From Zygophlyctis sp. KS116 (taxonomy: Eukaryota; Chytridiomycota): a stretch of 35,799 nucleotides of DNA. Below the pieces are notes generated by a model. That model was not told the DNA's origin and did not search any database. It saw only the letters and a list, made by a program, of their open reading frames with translations. Below, piece after piece: positions 1 to 10,143 of the stretch. The DNA lies in contig BAAFSQ010000091.1 in assembly GCA_054661495.1 (NCBI GenBank), positions 1-35,799 of the forward strand, read 5' to 3'. A program made the translations under genes and the position numbers. Numbering within the stretch: position 1 is the first letter of the stretch; each line of letters begins with the position of its first letter.

Positions 1-25
1 TTTTTTATTTCAATGAGAAAAGAAT

Positions 26-1452
26 TTAGCAATCAATACAGCATGACGTACAATTGGGATCAATGATGCACTGAGGGAAGGGGCATTCTCCATCACCTGG
101 ATCTTCAGGATCTTCAGGGTCTTCTTCTGGTTCCTACAAATTAAATATATTATTCATGTACCTTTGGTTCCTGTGGCTCAGAGTCAGGGAACCCCCCCTT
201 TAATACATTGTTATAAAGAAAGTTATTGGGTGCCAATTTAAGAGCTCCAGAAATTTTGTCTTTGGAAGATACAAGCTTGATATAATCATGTACCTGCTTC
301 ACAGAAGTAAAATTGCCTTCAGCAAGAGCCAAAGCTACAACACCAGCAACATGAGGAGTAGCCATAGAGGTTCCAGAAATAGTGTTTGTTTTACCATTAT
401 TCCAAAGAGAAGTAATATCAACTCCAGGAGCAATAATATCAACACATGGCCCTCTTTCAGAGAAATAAGCCAACTTATCTGTCCTAACGTTTAAGTAGAG
501 AAACCTTACTTATCAGAAGCAGCAACAGTTATAGCCTCGGGAACTCTAGCGGGAGAAAGTTTACAAGCGTCTTTACCAGAATTTCCTGCAGCAATAGCAA
601 AAACAGTACCAGCCTTGATAGCAGCCTTTACAGCTTTATCAAGAGCAACAGAAGCTCCACCACCAAGTGACATATTTGCAACCGACTTCCTCTTCTTCTT
701 TTTTGCTTCCTTGGCAACAAAATCAATCCCAGCAATGACACTAGAAGTAGATCCAGAACCTTGAGCATCTAAAACCTTTACAGCAATCAATGAAACATTT
801 TTAGCAACACCATACGTTTTAGAACCAATAGTTCCAGCTACATGAGTTCCATGTCCGTTACCATCTTTATCCCCATCTGTAGTAAAACTTTTTCCCCATA
901 CAGCTCTTCCTTGAAATTCGGGATGATTGATTGTAATTCCAGTATCAATTACATACGCATCAACATTAGATCCAGCAGAATCAGGGTATTTGTAAGATTT
1001 AGTCAATGGAAGATCTCTAGAAGAAATTCTTTTTAAACCCCAAGATCCTGGATTTGATTGCTCTCCAAGAAGAGTCACAACACGATCAGGTTCAATATGT
1101 AGCACTTCTGGCAAATGCGATAACAGAGTTACTCTAACAATTCAATTAAAAAACCTTACATAAACTTTGGGAGTTTAGCAGCATAAGCCTTAAAATTATT
1201 CACCTCATAGGTAAATAAAACATCAAAAGAATCCAACCAAGAATTTCCATTTCCTTGAACGTTTAACGGCGAAGATATTTTTCCGTGTAACCAATTCCAG
1301 TGTTTGGATATATCAGACGGAGATACGGTCTCTTTAAAGACAATTATGTAATGGTCAGGTATAATATCTCCTGATTTTGACCGTGGAGGAAGTATCATTG
1401 GGGCAGCATTAAGAGCTGTAATAGCAAACAATAGAGTAGAAATCAGCTTCAT
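26..1452 (-). CDS. Secreted proteinase K-like subtilase (peptidase S8) with Cys-rich tail
   Basis: Extracellular serine endopeptidase. Four exons; introns at 134-161, 484-509 and 1134-1159 (26-28 nt) leave a 448-residue protein. I start at 1452 because that Met opens a signal peptide (residues 1-17); an upstream in-frame Met at 1491 would bury it. Residues about 33-115 are an I9-type inhibitory propeptide (DHYIIVFKE). The S8 domain follows with Asp161 (VIDTG), His192 (GHGTHVAG), Asn282 of the oxyanion hole (AAGNSG) and Ser345 (GTSMATPHVAG), all present. The last exon adds an acidic Glu/Asp/Pro linker and a tail with six cysteines (CPFPQC...CTSCCIDC), which is not part of the standard proteinase K fold and may be a disulfide knot or surface-binding module. 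It is divergent from the tyrosinase gene. The family assignment is firm; the role of the tail is inference. Confidence 0.95.
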
Positions 1453-1833
1453 TTTTCTTCCAAACGCGAGAAACGCGAATTTTTTAATCACGCGCGAGCT
1501 CGATTCGCGTGCAAACTCTTCTTATCTCTCTTCTATCTCTTATCTCTGGCAATGTTAAATAGTAGGTTTCTGTTTCAATCGTTGTTCCGGACATTTTCCT
1601 AATGAATAAATCTGAATAATAAATCTTTAATCTTGAAATTTTAATGTTTAGATCCAAGTAGTAAGCAGTGATCCATAACTCTTACAAATAATGAATCTTG
1701 AATTTAAAACTTTACAAATAATCAGAGTGTCCGGATCTAGTGTTTAAAAATGGTCAAATTTTACTTGGGCCGATCTGAAACTTGTCGTTTCATTCTAGGC
1801 TCTTGAGACAATTTTGTTTAATCTTGTTTTACA
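1453..1833. promoter_or_regulatory. Divergent intergenic region between subtilase and tyrosinase
   Basis: 381 bp with no gene visible. The first 60 bp, just upstream of the subtilase start, are unusually CpG-rich for this sequence: two copies of AAACGCGA (1462-1469 and 1471-1478) and, at about 1489-1511, CACGCG and CGCGTG arms around a central CGAGCTCG palindrome. TGTCCGG occurs near 1728 and CCGGACA near 1586 as parts of a frequent hexamer. It presumably carries both promoters; the regulatory reading is inference. Confidence 0.4.
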
Positions 1834-3225
1834 ATGACAAAAATATTAATGATCTGGTTGTTGACAATGATGTTGATGCTTGAGTGCATTCATAGTGTTA
1901 AAGTATGCACTAAATATTGGGTTAGAAAAGAGTGGAGAGAACTTACTCCGGAGGAAGTCTCTGGATTTTTTACTGCAATCAAGTGTCTCAAGTCAAAACC
2001 ATCTAAATATGATTCTTCTCTTGGATCGACTTCAATCTATGATGATATGGTATACATTCACATCTTTTCTAATGACTTATCTCATAAAACTGCTGCTTTT
2101 CTTCCATGGCATCGTCAGTTTTTAAGTATTTTTGAAAATCTTCTTCGAAATGAATGCAACTATGCTGGAAGTCTTCCTTATTGGGATTTTGCAATGGACT
2201 CACAAGCTCCAGAGAGATCGCCGGTTTTGGGTAAAAATGCTTTTGGTGGAAATGGGGGTCCGAATAATGGATGTGTTACAGATGGGGCTTTTGTGGATTG
2301 GAAAGTTACTTTTCCTCAAAAGAAACCATGTATTACGAGACAATATAATATGAATTCTCAGTATGGAAATTTGATGGGAGCTCAGTATTCGCCACTTCAA
2401 ATAGAGTATATGCTGAGATATTATAAAAACTTTTATGATTTTGGAAAAGTAATTGAAGAGCATCCTCATAATATGGCTCATTATGGGATTGGTGGGACAA
2501 TGTTTGATCCTAAAACTTCTACAAATGATCCAATTTTTTGGGTTATTCATGCAAATGTTGATCGGATGTGGTATACCTGGCAAAAGAGATATCCTGAAGT
2601 TGCAACCACTTATAGTGGAAACACAAAACCTAATTCAACAGTACTAGATGCTTCTCCAGAAGATATGCTTCGGTTTTATGGATTAGGAGATGACGTTAAA
2701 GTTAAAGATACTTTTTCAACAGAGAATTTAAGGTACTGCTATGTCTATTCAAATTCTATAATGCCGATTCAAACTGGAGGAGTTGCAAAGCGTTCATTGA
2801 ATTTTGTTTCCAAATTATTCAAACCCAGTCATTTTGTTGAATCTTTTGGAAAAAAGGCAGATTCAATCTCTGAATCTATCAAGAGTAAAATTGATACTTT
2901 TAAAGGAAACTCAATTTCTCCTGGTCCTTTTGATAGATCTGATCCTATTAAGCTTCGTTATGCAATTCAACTCCCTGATAAACTTTTAAACAAGAAATAT
3001 CCGCCAGAAGTAGTTCAACAAATTAAAGCCAGAGAAAAAATGTTTACTCAATTGGTTGATGAAGCCAATAGAAACAATTTTGTCTCTCCAGCTGCATTGG
3101 CAAACTTTGGATCTTGGATTCCAGCCTCTGTTTCAGATTTAGTCAAATTAGAGATTAAAATGGGACCTATACTAAACCTCTTCTCAAAAATCAAAAATAG
3201 ACTAAATCAAGTGGGAATATTGTAA
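1834..3225 (+). CDS. Secreted tyrosinase (type 3 copper oxidase)
   Basis: 463-residue intronless tyrosinase, an o-diphenol oxidase of melanin or quinone chemistry. A signal peptide covers about residues 1-21. The CuA site is His76, His84 and His93 (AAFLPWHRQF) and the CuB site His212, His216 (HNMAHYGIGG) and His239 (NDPIFWVIHANVDRMW), so all six copper ligands appear present. Cysteines at 25, 51, 108, 147 and 166 could pair in the secretory pathway. After the copper domain (ending near residue 310) there is a Lys/Ser-rich tail of about 150 residues with no recognised domain, perhaps a lid or propeptide. The stop lies only 16 bp from the stop of the convergent NDUFS7 gene. The absence of introns contrasts with the housekeeping genes around it and could reflect recent acquisition or retroposition, but base composition does not stand out. 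Confidence 0.95.
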   Translation: MTKILMIWLLTMMLMLECIHSVKVCTKYWVRKEWRELTPEEVSGFFTAIKCLKSKPSKYDSSLGSTSIYDDMVYIHIFSNDLSHKTAAFLPWHRQFLSIFENLLRNECNYAGSLPYWDFAMDSQAPERSPVLGKNAFGGNGGPNNGCVTDGAFVDWKVTFPQKKPCITRQYNMNSQYGNLMGAQYSPLQIEYMLRYYKNFYDFGKVIEEHPHNMAHYGIGGTMFDPKTSTNDPIFWVIHANVDRMWYTWQKRYPEVATTYSGNTKPNSTVLDASPEDMLRFYGLGDDVKVKDTFSTENLRYCYVYSNSIMPIQTGGVAKRSLNFVSKLFKPSHFVESFGKKADSISESIKSKIDTFKGNSISPGPFDRSDPIKLRYAIQLPDKLLNKKYPPEVVQQIKAREKMFTQLVDEANRNNFVSPAALANFGSWIPASVSDLVKLEIKMGPILNLFSKIKNRLNQVGIL

Positions 3226-3241
3226 TAGAATCCTATTTTTT

Positions 3242-3889
3242 TTATTTTCGATACCACATTCTAGTGATTTTATCTCTCCTCATCTTTTTCTGCAATTGCA
3301 AAACTCCATATAACAATGCTTCTACCAATTTAAAATAAAAAAAATTACCAGCAGTTGGCGGACAACCTGGAACATATATATCCACTGGAACAATCCTATC
3401 ACAACCTCTTACAACTGAATAAGAATAATGATAATAACCACCTCCATTGGCACAACTTCCCATAGAAATAACCCATCTTGGTTCTGGCATTTGATCATAA
3501 ACTTTTCGAAGAGCTGGAGCCATTTTATTTGTAAGAGTTCCAGCAACAATCATAACATCAGACTGTCTTGGGGATGCTCTAAAAAAAATTCCAAGTCTGT
3601 CCTGATCATATCTAGCAGCGGCCATATGCATCATCTCGACAGCACAACAAGCCAATCCAAAAGTCATTGGCCAGATGGAAGAACTTCTAGTCCAGTTGAT
3701 GATAGAATCCATTGTAGTTAGAGCAAATTCCGCTGCATTGTTGGCAACTTTTGGAAGATTAAATGGATTTACAGGAGCAAGCGGTAAATCCTTTCCGTCA
3801 AAAGAACTTCGGGTCTTGTCTTTAGTGATTAGTCGGACAATGTTCCTCTTTTGTAGCCTGCAAGCAAAAGACAATCTTTGTGCTGACAT
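3242..3889 (-). CDS. NDUFS7: NADH:ubiquinone oxidoreductase 20 kDa subunit (PSST/NDUFS7)
   Basis: Core subunit of mitochondrial complex I carrying the terminal iron-sulfur cluster N2, which hands electrons to ubiquinone. The N-terminus is Arg/Ser/Lys-rich, as in a mitochondrial targeting peptide. Cluster motifs are [21 protein letters not shown] and VPGCPPTA, giving the expected cysteine ligands. The reading frame is open throughout, but the family block [19 protein letters not shown] is interrupted by nine residues (GNFFYFKLV). That stretch is exactly a 27-nt intron at 3322-3348 (starts GTAAT, ends GGTAG) with no in-frame stop. The spliced protein is 206 residues. The gene is strong evidence that this organism keeps complex I. 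Confidence 0.96.
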   Translation of the reverse strand: MSAQRLSFACRLQKRNIVRLITKDKTRSSFDGKDLPLAPVNPFNLPKVANNAAEFALTTMDSIINWTRSSSIWPMTFGLACCAVEMMHMAAARYDQDRLGIFFRASPRQSDVMIVAGTLTNKMAPALRKVYDQMPEPRWVISMGSCANGGGYYHYSYSVVRGCDRIVPVDIYVPGCPPTAGNFFYFKLVEALLYGVLQLQKKMRRDKITRMWYRK

Positions 3890-4016
3890 TTAAACTTGGA
3901 CGGCAAACGCGAAAATTTAAACTCACTAAAACTGCAATTTGTAATAATAATAAATCCAATCACTCTATTTTGTCATTAAAAATAGTTAATCCATGCAGTG
4001 TTTCATTAAATACCTC

Positions 4017-5535
4017 TTAAATTCCATTGATTGAAGGGTGGGAATGAAATGTATTTTGTCTTGCTAAAAATATTAAAATAAAAAAGTATTACCTTCCGGT
4101 TTAAAAACTGGAGTCATCCTCTGAAATGTAAAATCAAAATTCTTATGATCCTTTGGTGACACCCCTTGAGCATGTCCTGCTGAACCTTCAGAGGGTCGAG
4201 ATCTAAATCGACGTATTGGTTTATCTAATTCATTATCAGTTTCAGAAGATGATGAGCCTGAAAAGTATTTAGGAATATCAAATTCTACTATAGCTCCTGA
4301 TCTAGGACGACGAGTAGATGTATAATCATGAGTAGATGGATAATCAATTTGAAATTTAAAATCATCCAAATCATCTTCATGAATAATCTTTTTACGGGAT
4401 TTTTCCAAAGGATCAGATGTAAAATCCACATCTAAAATAAGTTTACAAAGTAATTACAAGGAGTTTTAGGAGTTTTAGGAGAGGAAATTGGAGATCCTCT
4501 TATTCTCGTCTGATCCAAATCATCACCCTTGTGTAAAGATCTATCCAAATCATCACCCTTGTGTAAAGATCTATCCAATTCATCACCCTTGTGTAAAGAT
4601 CTATCCAAATCAGCACCCTTGTGTAAAGATCTATCCAAATCATCACCATTGTAAGGAGATCTATTCAAATCAGCACCCTTGTGGAGAGATCTATCCAAAT
4701 CATCACCCTTGTGTAAAGATCTATCCAAATCAGCACCCTTGTGGAGAGATCTATCCAATTCATCACCCTTGTGTAAAGATTTGTCCAAATCAGCACCATT
4801 GTAAGGAGATCTATCCAAGTCATCACCCTTGTGGAGAGATTTGTCCAAGTCATCACCCTTGTGGAGAGAACGATCCAAATCATCCATAGAGTAAACCTTA
4901 TCTTCAAATTCAAGCGCTGGATATTTTATATGATCCACAAAACCACTATCCTCCACATCACCCATAAAATCATTCCAAGCACTACTTTTTGGACCTTTTT
5001 GAGCCTTTTGTGATTTATCAGGTTGCGGACATGAGAATCTTAAGCTTGCAGATGGCTGTAGAGAAGCAAGTACTTTAGTCATTTTGCCTGAAAATTCAGA
5101 CGATCCAAGGAATTCACTTTGACATAATGCTCTAACCAACAATTCTTCCTTTGTAAACGGAGGAGTCATTTTCAGTCCAGTATCAAACAGCATGTATGCA
5201 ATTCTACCCTGTGACATTGGATCAAAAACGTATTGGACAAGTTGATCAATTTTAGCATTAAGATCATTCAAATGATGAGCTTTTGAATCAAAGTCAAGTA
5301 TGCCAAATACATCGGTAGGAGATTCAGAGCTTAAAGAATCATTATCACTATAATCTTCCATTGATTTTCCCTCTGGAATAATCGGAAGAGTTGGATTGAA
5401 CCTAAAACCGGCTTTCCTGACATGTCTAGTCTTTCTAGCAGTTGGACTTCTTTTCAAAAGACCCAACGTTTCAGGGCCTGGAAGAATGCCGGTGCATGAA
5501 ACCATTGAGATTAAAAGCAAGATCAAGAGCGGCAT
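4017..5535 (-). CDS. Secreted protein with 13 tandem 10-residue repeats
   Basis: No family recognised. Three exons (introns 4432-4457 and 4064-4092) encode 487 residues. A signal peptide is visible (MPLLILLLISMVSCTG), followed by a basic segment, a Ser/Asp-rich segment and a region of about 110 residues that looks folded, with helical character and three Cys. From about residue 218 come 12 complete copies and one degenerate copy of a decapeptide, typical form DDLDRSLHKG, variants ADL/DEL and SPYNG. The repeats correspond to 30-bp units at 4495-4884. The last exons are low complexity, rich in Asp, Ser and Arg. The promoter holds bZIP-type palindromes (separate entry). It could be a surface, wall or effector protein; function unknown. 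Neighbours give no functional hint. Confidence 0.85.
4495..4884. repeat. 30-bp in-frame tandem repeat, 13 units
   Basis: Thirteen contiguous 30-bp units inside the secreted repeat gene, counted from the decapeptides. Units differ at few positions (Asp/Ala/Glu at unit positions 1-2; SLHKG versus SPYNG). Reading from the protein N-terminus, SPYNG appears in units 3 and 8, and an ADL-then-DEL pair in units 4-5 and again in 10-11, suggesting that blocks of about five or six units were duplicated. Because the unit is a multiple of three, all frames on both strands stay open here, which explains the antisense open frames. Confidence 0.95.
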
Positions 5536-5745
5536 TGTAAATCAGTTGATTTTAACCTTGACGTCAATACCGCAAATGCCAAACTTTAATCTACAAATTT
5601 TATCGTTAAAGAGGCTTGTTGACTCATAAGCGGATCATGTGACATCACGTCAAGAGTCATAGAAATGACGTGATCTGCAGTCAATCCATAGCTTATCAGT
5701 TAAAATTTTATTTCTTTAAACCGCCCATATGATTTAAAAAAATAT
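5536..5745. promoter_or_regulatory. Upstream region of repeat-protein gene with CRE/bZIP-like palindromes
   Basis: Contains a perfect palindrome TTGACGTCAA at 5558-5567 and a perfect 9-bp inverted repeat, ATCACGTCA at 5644-5652 and TGACGTGAT at 5666-5674, separated by 13 bp. All three carry the ACGTCA core bound by CREB/ATF-type bZIP factors. They lie 22-140 bp upstream of the start codon at 5535. Binding is inference from the motif. Confidence 0.45.
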
Positions 5746-7425
5746 CTAGAAAAGAGAATTCCAATCATCGTTTTCAGAAACACTCCATCCTCTTCCACTA
5801 GGATCAAGTATAACTTGTTTTGCATCAATTCCATTCAGACATGGATCACAAAGAATACTTGAAACTTGACATTGGCTTCTATGTGGACCACATCCTTGAC
5901 AAACAAGTCGTTGACAATTTTGACAAACATACTATAATTTAAATTTTTAAAAATTACTTTCCAATTAAATAGATCAAACTGAAATTTACAAAGTGAACAA
6001 TATTTTGTGCATTCTTCTTCAGAAACTAGTAGAGCACTCATTCGATTTACAGTAAAGACAATTTGTTCTCTGGTAATATTGAATGGAATCAGAGATGATG
6101 AATGCCTTAAAAGTTGACAATCTTGTGTTTGAGATTTTTGAGCTACAACAAATCCTTTTTCTCTTTGAAGTTTTACAAAACATGGATCACAACACCTTAC
6201 AGGTTCAGATTTCCCTGGAATATAAAATCCATTTGTTGAACATTCTAAACATACTAAAACACCACATGCCCTATCTTGTAAACTTTAGTAACTCACCGAC
6301 AATGATGTTTCCTATTATACCATGAAAATTTAGAATCACAAACCATACAAACAAGAGAAAAATTATCTGGAATCCATACTGGTGCTAAATACTGAATTGA
6401 ATCATTTAAATTTCCTATTCTTTGAATCCAATCCAAATATTCTTTCTGTGTCTCTTTAAAAGAATTGATCCAAGACTCTTTTTCTAGACTAGAATCTATA
6501 AATTTAAAAAAATCTAAAAAAATACCAACAAATGCAATAAATGACTTTTCCGGACAAGAAACAGAAAATGCATTCACGTACACTAGGTTTTAGCAAATTT
6601 TTCAAGTACAAGGTTTTAAATCTGGAATTGAAGTCAATTGACAATTTTCTAATGAAATTTCTCGATGAAATACAATCTGATCTCCAATCCCAAGACTAGT
6701 AAAATTAAACCAAACTTTTTACAAGTTTACCTTGCATAAATCAAGACATCATTCAATAGAATTAAAATCCTAGTACTAGCTTGACTCAAACCTTGTCTAG
6801 TATTCCTCTTCCAAACTTTGCCAAATTTTACAAAGTATCGCCCTTGTTTAACTAATTTTTGAATTTTGTAAAAATTACTTAGAGATCCTGGGTACCCTAG
6901 AATTCTAGATTCTAAATTTACCCATTTCCAATATAATTCCCGTTCTTGTATTTTTACATTTATATATGTTGCCACATTTAACACCTTTTCTAGTACTAAT
7001 TTTGCTTGAGAATTATTTTTAGAGATTTTTTCAAAGAATAGTTTCAACTGTGGTAATCTTTGAATTGGTTTTAATAAATCCAATTGTAAATCTAGTAGAG
7101 AAATTTCTCTAGAAATACAACTTTTAGCTAATTTATCTAGAGCATTTGAGTAATTTAAAATATAAATAGAATAAATTCTATAGTAATCAATAAATTCCAT
7201 AAATGTTTCTAGTACAGTTTTACTGTTGGAATCTATTATTAGCAACATATTCTGAGATAATTCCATAATTTCTAGTATATTTGATACAATACAAGAAGGA
7301 TTTTTAAAATATTTTGAGATTATAGGAATCCAAGACTCTAATTAGAGAAAATAAATTACATTTTGGAAGTTTTGGAGACTCTTTAGATAGTTTCTTTCAG
7401 ACTTTAATAATTCCTGAATTGACAT
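5746..7425 (-). CDS. Rho-family guanine nucleotide exchange factor, DH-PH-FYVE plus second zinc finger (FGD-like)
   Basis: Predicted exchange factor for a Rho/Cdc42 GTPase acting on phosphatidylinositol 3-phosphate membranes. Seven exons; introns at 5932-5957, 6271-6296, 6496-6525, 6583-6609, 6696-6730 and 7336-7359 leave 503 residues. The DH domain begins at the N-terminus (ELLKSERNYLKSLQ) and includes LLKPIQRLPQLKLFFEKI. A PH domain follows (KQGRYFVKFGKVWK to EKESWINSFK), then a canonical FYVE finger: WIPD, CMVC, RKHHCRACG, CLEC, CCDPC. A second FYVE-like cluster of CX2C pairs (CSLC, CQNC, CQGC, CDPC) ends the protein where metazoan FGD proteins have a second PH domain. The 6496-6525 intron is 30 nt and stopless, so the frame reads through it. 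The start is the first Met of the open segment; a longer N-terminus from an unseen exon is possible. Divergent from the Treslin-like gene. Confidence 0.88.
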
Positions 7426-7517
7426 TTTTACTATTGTTCTTCTTGTTTCTGATCTTGTTTTTAGTAATACTTTTCTTGAATAGATCTAATGCAACTTAAT
7501 ACAGAGTAGAGAAATAA

Positions 7518-10143
7518 ATGAGCTTTGCATCTCCGACTTCATCGTCCAGAGTCCCTCCATTGCTCTTGTTTGTGATTGATTTGAGATGTAATCCAGAGAG
7601 AATATATTATTCTGTTCTATCTACACTCTTGTACTATTACTTTCATATAGATAATCGGTTAACTTGGTCTTGGCAACTGTTTAACGATGGACATGGGATT
7701 ATCCCTCAAAAGATTCCTCTAGAACTCAATACTCAGTCTTTATTAATGTTTTTTCAAAATGTATCAATGTCTTGTAGTAAAAGTGGAGAATGTTTGGTTA
7801 ATGCATTGACTCGTGCTGTTTTGGACTTGAAATGGGATTGGAATTCTACAACTGCTAGGAATTGTGGTGTTGTATTATCTCCTCCACAATTAGAAAAACA
7901 AAAGACTAAATTGGACTATAAAATTAGAAATTATGTTTTTTTAGTTTCGGATTTTACAGAATTCGAATGTTTACAAGTATTTAAAGACATTCTTTTAGAG
8001 AAAAATGGGGTTTTACCTCTTTTAAGAATTGCTTTAATAGAAAAAAGGACTTGTCTTTCAGTAATAGATACTGGGAATGGGATTTCTAGTATTGAAAATG
8101 TTGAAAATAGTAAAATTAGTCTAAAGAATGCTGTAAGAATATAATAATTAAAGAAAAAGGAAAATATTAGTCTACAAAATATACTCAGACTAACAGGAGG
8201 TGCGTATATTTTACTCTTTCAGATTACGAAAAATTTTAGTCTTTTGCCTTCTTGGATGATTTTTAGACTATTTAGAGGAAAAGTAGGTTCTAGAAAATCT
8301 ATAAAGGATGATGGGATTATAAATACTCAAATGGTGGATTATGGAAAGAAATTGGCGTCAATTGAAAAATTAGGTTTTTTACGATTTTTCTCAATATTAG
8401 ATATCTATGCTCTTCCAAAAAGTATTATAGACTCTTTTAAGAATTCAATCTCTTACTCAGAATTAGATTTAGGGTTTATAGGAGGCTTACAGTTTGTGGT
8501 TAGGTTAGATGGAATTCAAGAGTCTAGTTATAGTTCAGACTGGATAGACTCTTCCTTGTCTCCTTTTTTAATTTCAAAAAAACAATTTGACTCTCATACA
8601 CCGGCATTGATTGAATGTAGGCTCTTGGATGGAGTTTCTAGGTTGGCTATTGTGTCCGAATTATGTTACAATGGGTGTTTAATGGTTTTTTTGCAAAAGG
8701 AAATATCATGGCCTTTTCCTACTGTAAAAAAAGGTTTTTCTGATTTTTTTAATGTTTAGAACATTTTGATTTTGATTCTTTTTCTTTAAAGGACTGGTTG
8801 GACAAGATTAGTCAAAATGGACTTTCTGATCTGCTTTTTTCAGGAAATGATTTGGACAATGTTGATTTAGATTTGATAAAATCTACAACTTTTGGATTTT
8901 GGAAGCCATGGATAAAGGAGACTGTCAAAGAAGAAAGTTTGGAGAATATTTTTGATGCAAACGAAAAGCAAGTCAAGTTGATGAAGGAGCCTTTGAAAAA
9001 TATCCCACATTTAAAGGATCTGGGTAGTATTGATGAGACTCTACAGTTTATGTCACGGTCATATGCTGAATTTTTATATTCAAGACAAGTAAAGTTGTTT
9101 TTTGATAATTTTAGGAGAAAATCGATTTCTTTTTATCAAATACGTTGCCAATTGTTTACAATTCTATTAGTTTATTAGTAGGAGATGATGATCCGGTATC
9201 ACAAATCATATTTACTTTTTAGGTTAATCTGATTGTAAGTCATATTGCTTCCTCTCTTTTACATGATACTTGTATGATTGACTGGAGAGGAGACTTCCTG
9301 TCGGCTGTAGGAACGGATGAATCTAATAATCATGCGCATTTTATAAGGGATTTTGAGAGACCAGTTTGTGATAAATGGATACTGGATAATAAGAGATATA
9401 TTTCTGATAAGAGTAAATGGAAAGAACTCGTTCATGGTATCAAAATTAAAAGGTAGGCTTATTTTACAGATTTACAATAGTGCACAGCTTCAAATTATTT
9501 TATTACTTGAATGCGTCCGATTACATGTAGAAACAGAATACCCACTTCCACCATTATATTTTCAAGAATCACTAAAAAGGAAGAAGTCAAGACGAAAATC
9601 TAAAATAACAAACAGTGCAGAGCCTTACAAAAAGCTCATTATTGAATATATAGACCGAATGTCGATCTGGAATGCACTTCAAGTTTCCTCTGCTAATACC
9701 AATATGTATTCGTGCTTCATTGAGCCTGTGATCCAGAATTAGTAAGTGAAATTCATTTAATATTTCTTAGTTATGAATCTAGTATTCCAGATATTGTATC
9801 CAATATAAGCACTAAATTCGCCTCTGAAAATCAGCAGGCTTCTAAAGTGATTGAATCTCCCGTATTTAAGCGAAAGCGAATTCTCGTAACAAGAAAGGAA
9901 GTGGAAGATGTTCATCAGCCTCTCCGTCCTAAAAATCTGTACTCTGAATTATCAAAGAAGGCAATACCTTTGCGAAAGGGACACAAGTCAAGGCGTGATC
10001 CTGTCCCTGCGAAGGGACTTTCAGAGAGCGATCGGCAAATGATCAAGATTTTTGATACGAAAATCCCTGAAAGAATCCTTGTACTTGCAACTCCTCAAAA
10101 GAAAATGAAGAAATGTGATCCGATCGTCTTCAAAAGTGGGTAA
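7518..10143 (+). CDS. Treslin/TICRR-Sld3-like replication initiation factor
   Basis: Predicted scaffold that brings CDC45 to the loaded MCM helicase in a CDK-dependent step. Introns at 8133-8153 (21 nt), 8734-8759, 9089-9114, 9196-9222, 9453-9480 and 9742-9770 leave 822 residues. The N-terminus resembles the von Willebrand A-like domain of animal Treslin from memory: PLLLFVIDLR, TWSWQLFNDGHG, a LDLKWDW motif, then NYVFLVSDF and LRLTGGAYILLF. The middle (MIDWRGDFL, then KSAQLQIILLLECVRL) resembles the Sld3-Treslin domain. A basic C-terminal segment (FKRKRILVTRKEVED) follows, with possible CDK-type sites not tested. ORC6 is the next gene downstream, 188 bp away, in the same orientation. Overall similarity is distant, so the call rests on the order of blocks. 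Confidence 0.72.

Noticed and set aside
842-1036. Plus-strand open frame over the subtilase, and similar antisense frames over tyrosinase, NDUFS7, TRP5 and the hydrolase
   Set aside because: They lie wholly opposite strongly conserved coding sequence and have no recognisable domain or signal.
3322-3348. A nine-residue insertion in NDUFS7 as a lineage-specific feature
   Set aside because: It has exact intron signals and size for this genome and splits an otherwise invariant block, so it is read as an intron.
4488-4913. Open frames antisense to or out of phase with the decapeptide repeat (Cys/His-rich NHHPCVKIYP units on the plus strand)
   Set aside because: A 30-bp unit keeps all frames open; the minus-strand frame alone has a signal peptide, spliced flanks and integral codon count.
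7518-10143. Frameshifted pseudogene in place of the Treslin-like gene
   Set aside because: Each break coincides with a 21-29-nt GT...AG intron and the spliced length is a multiple of three.
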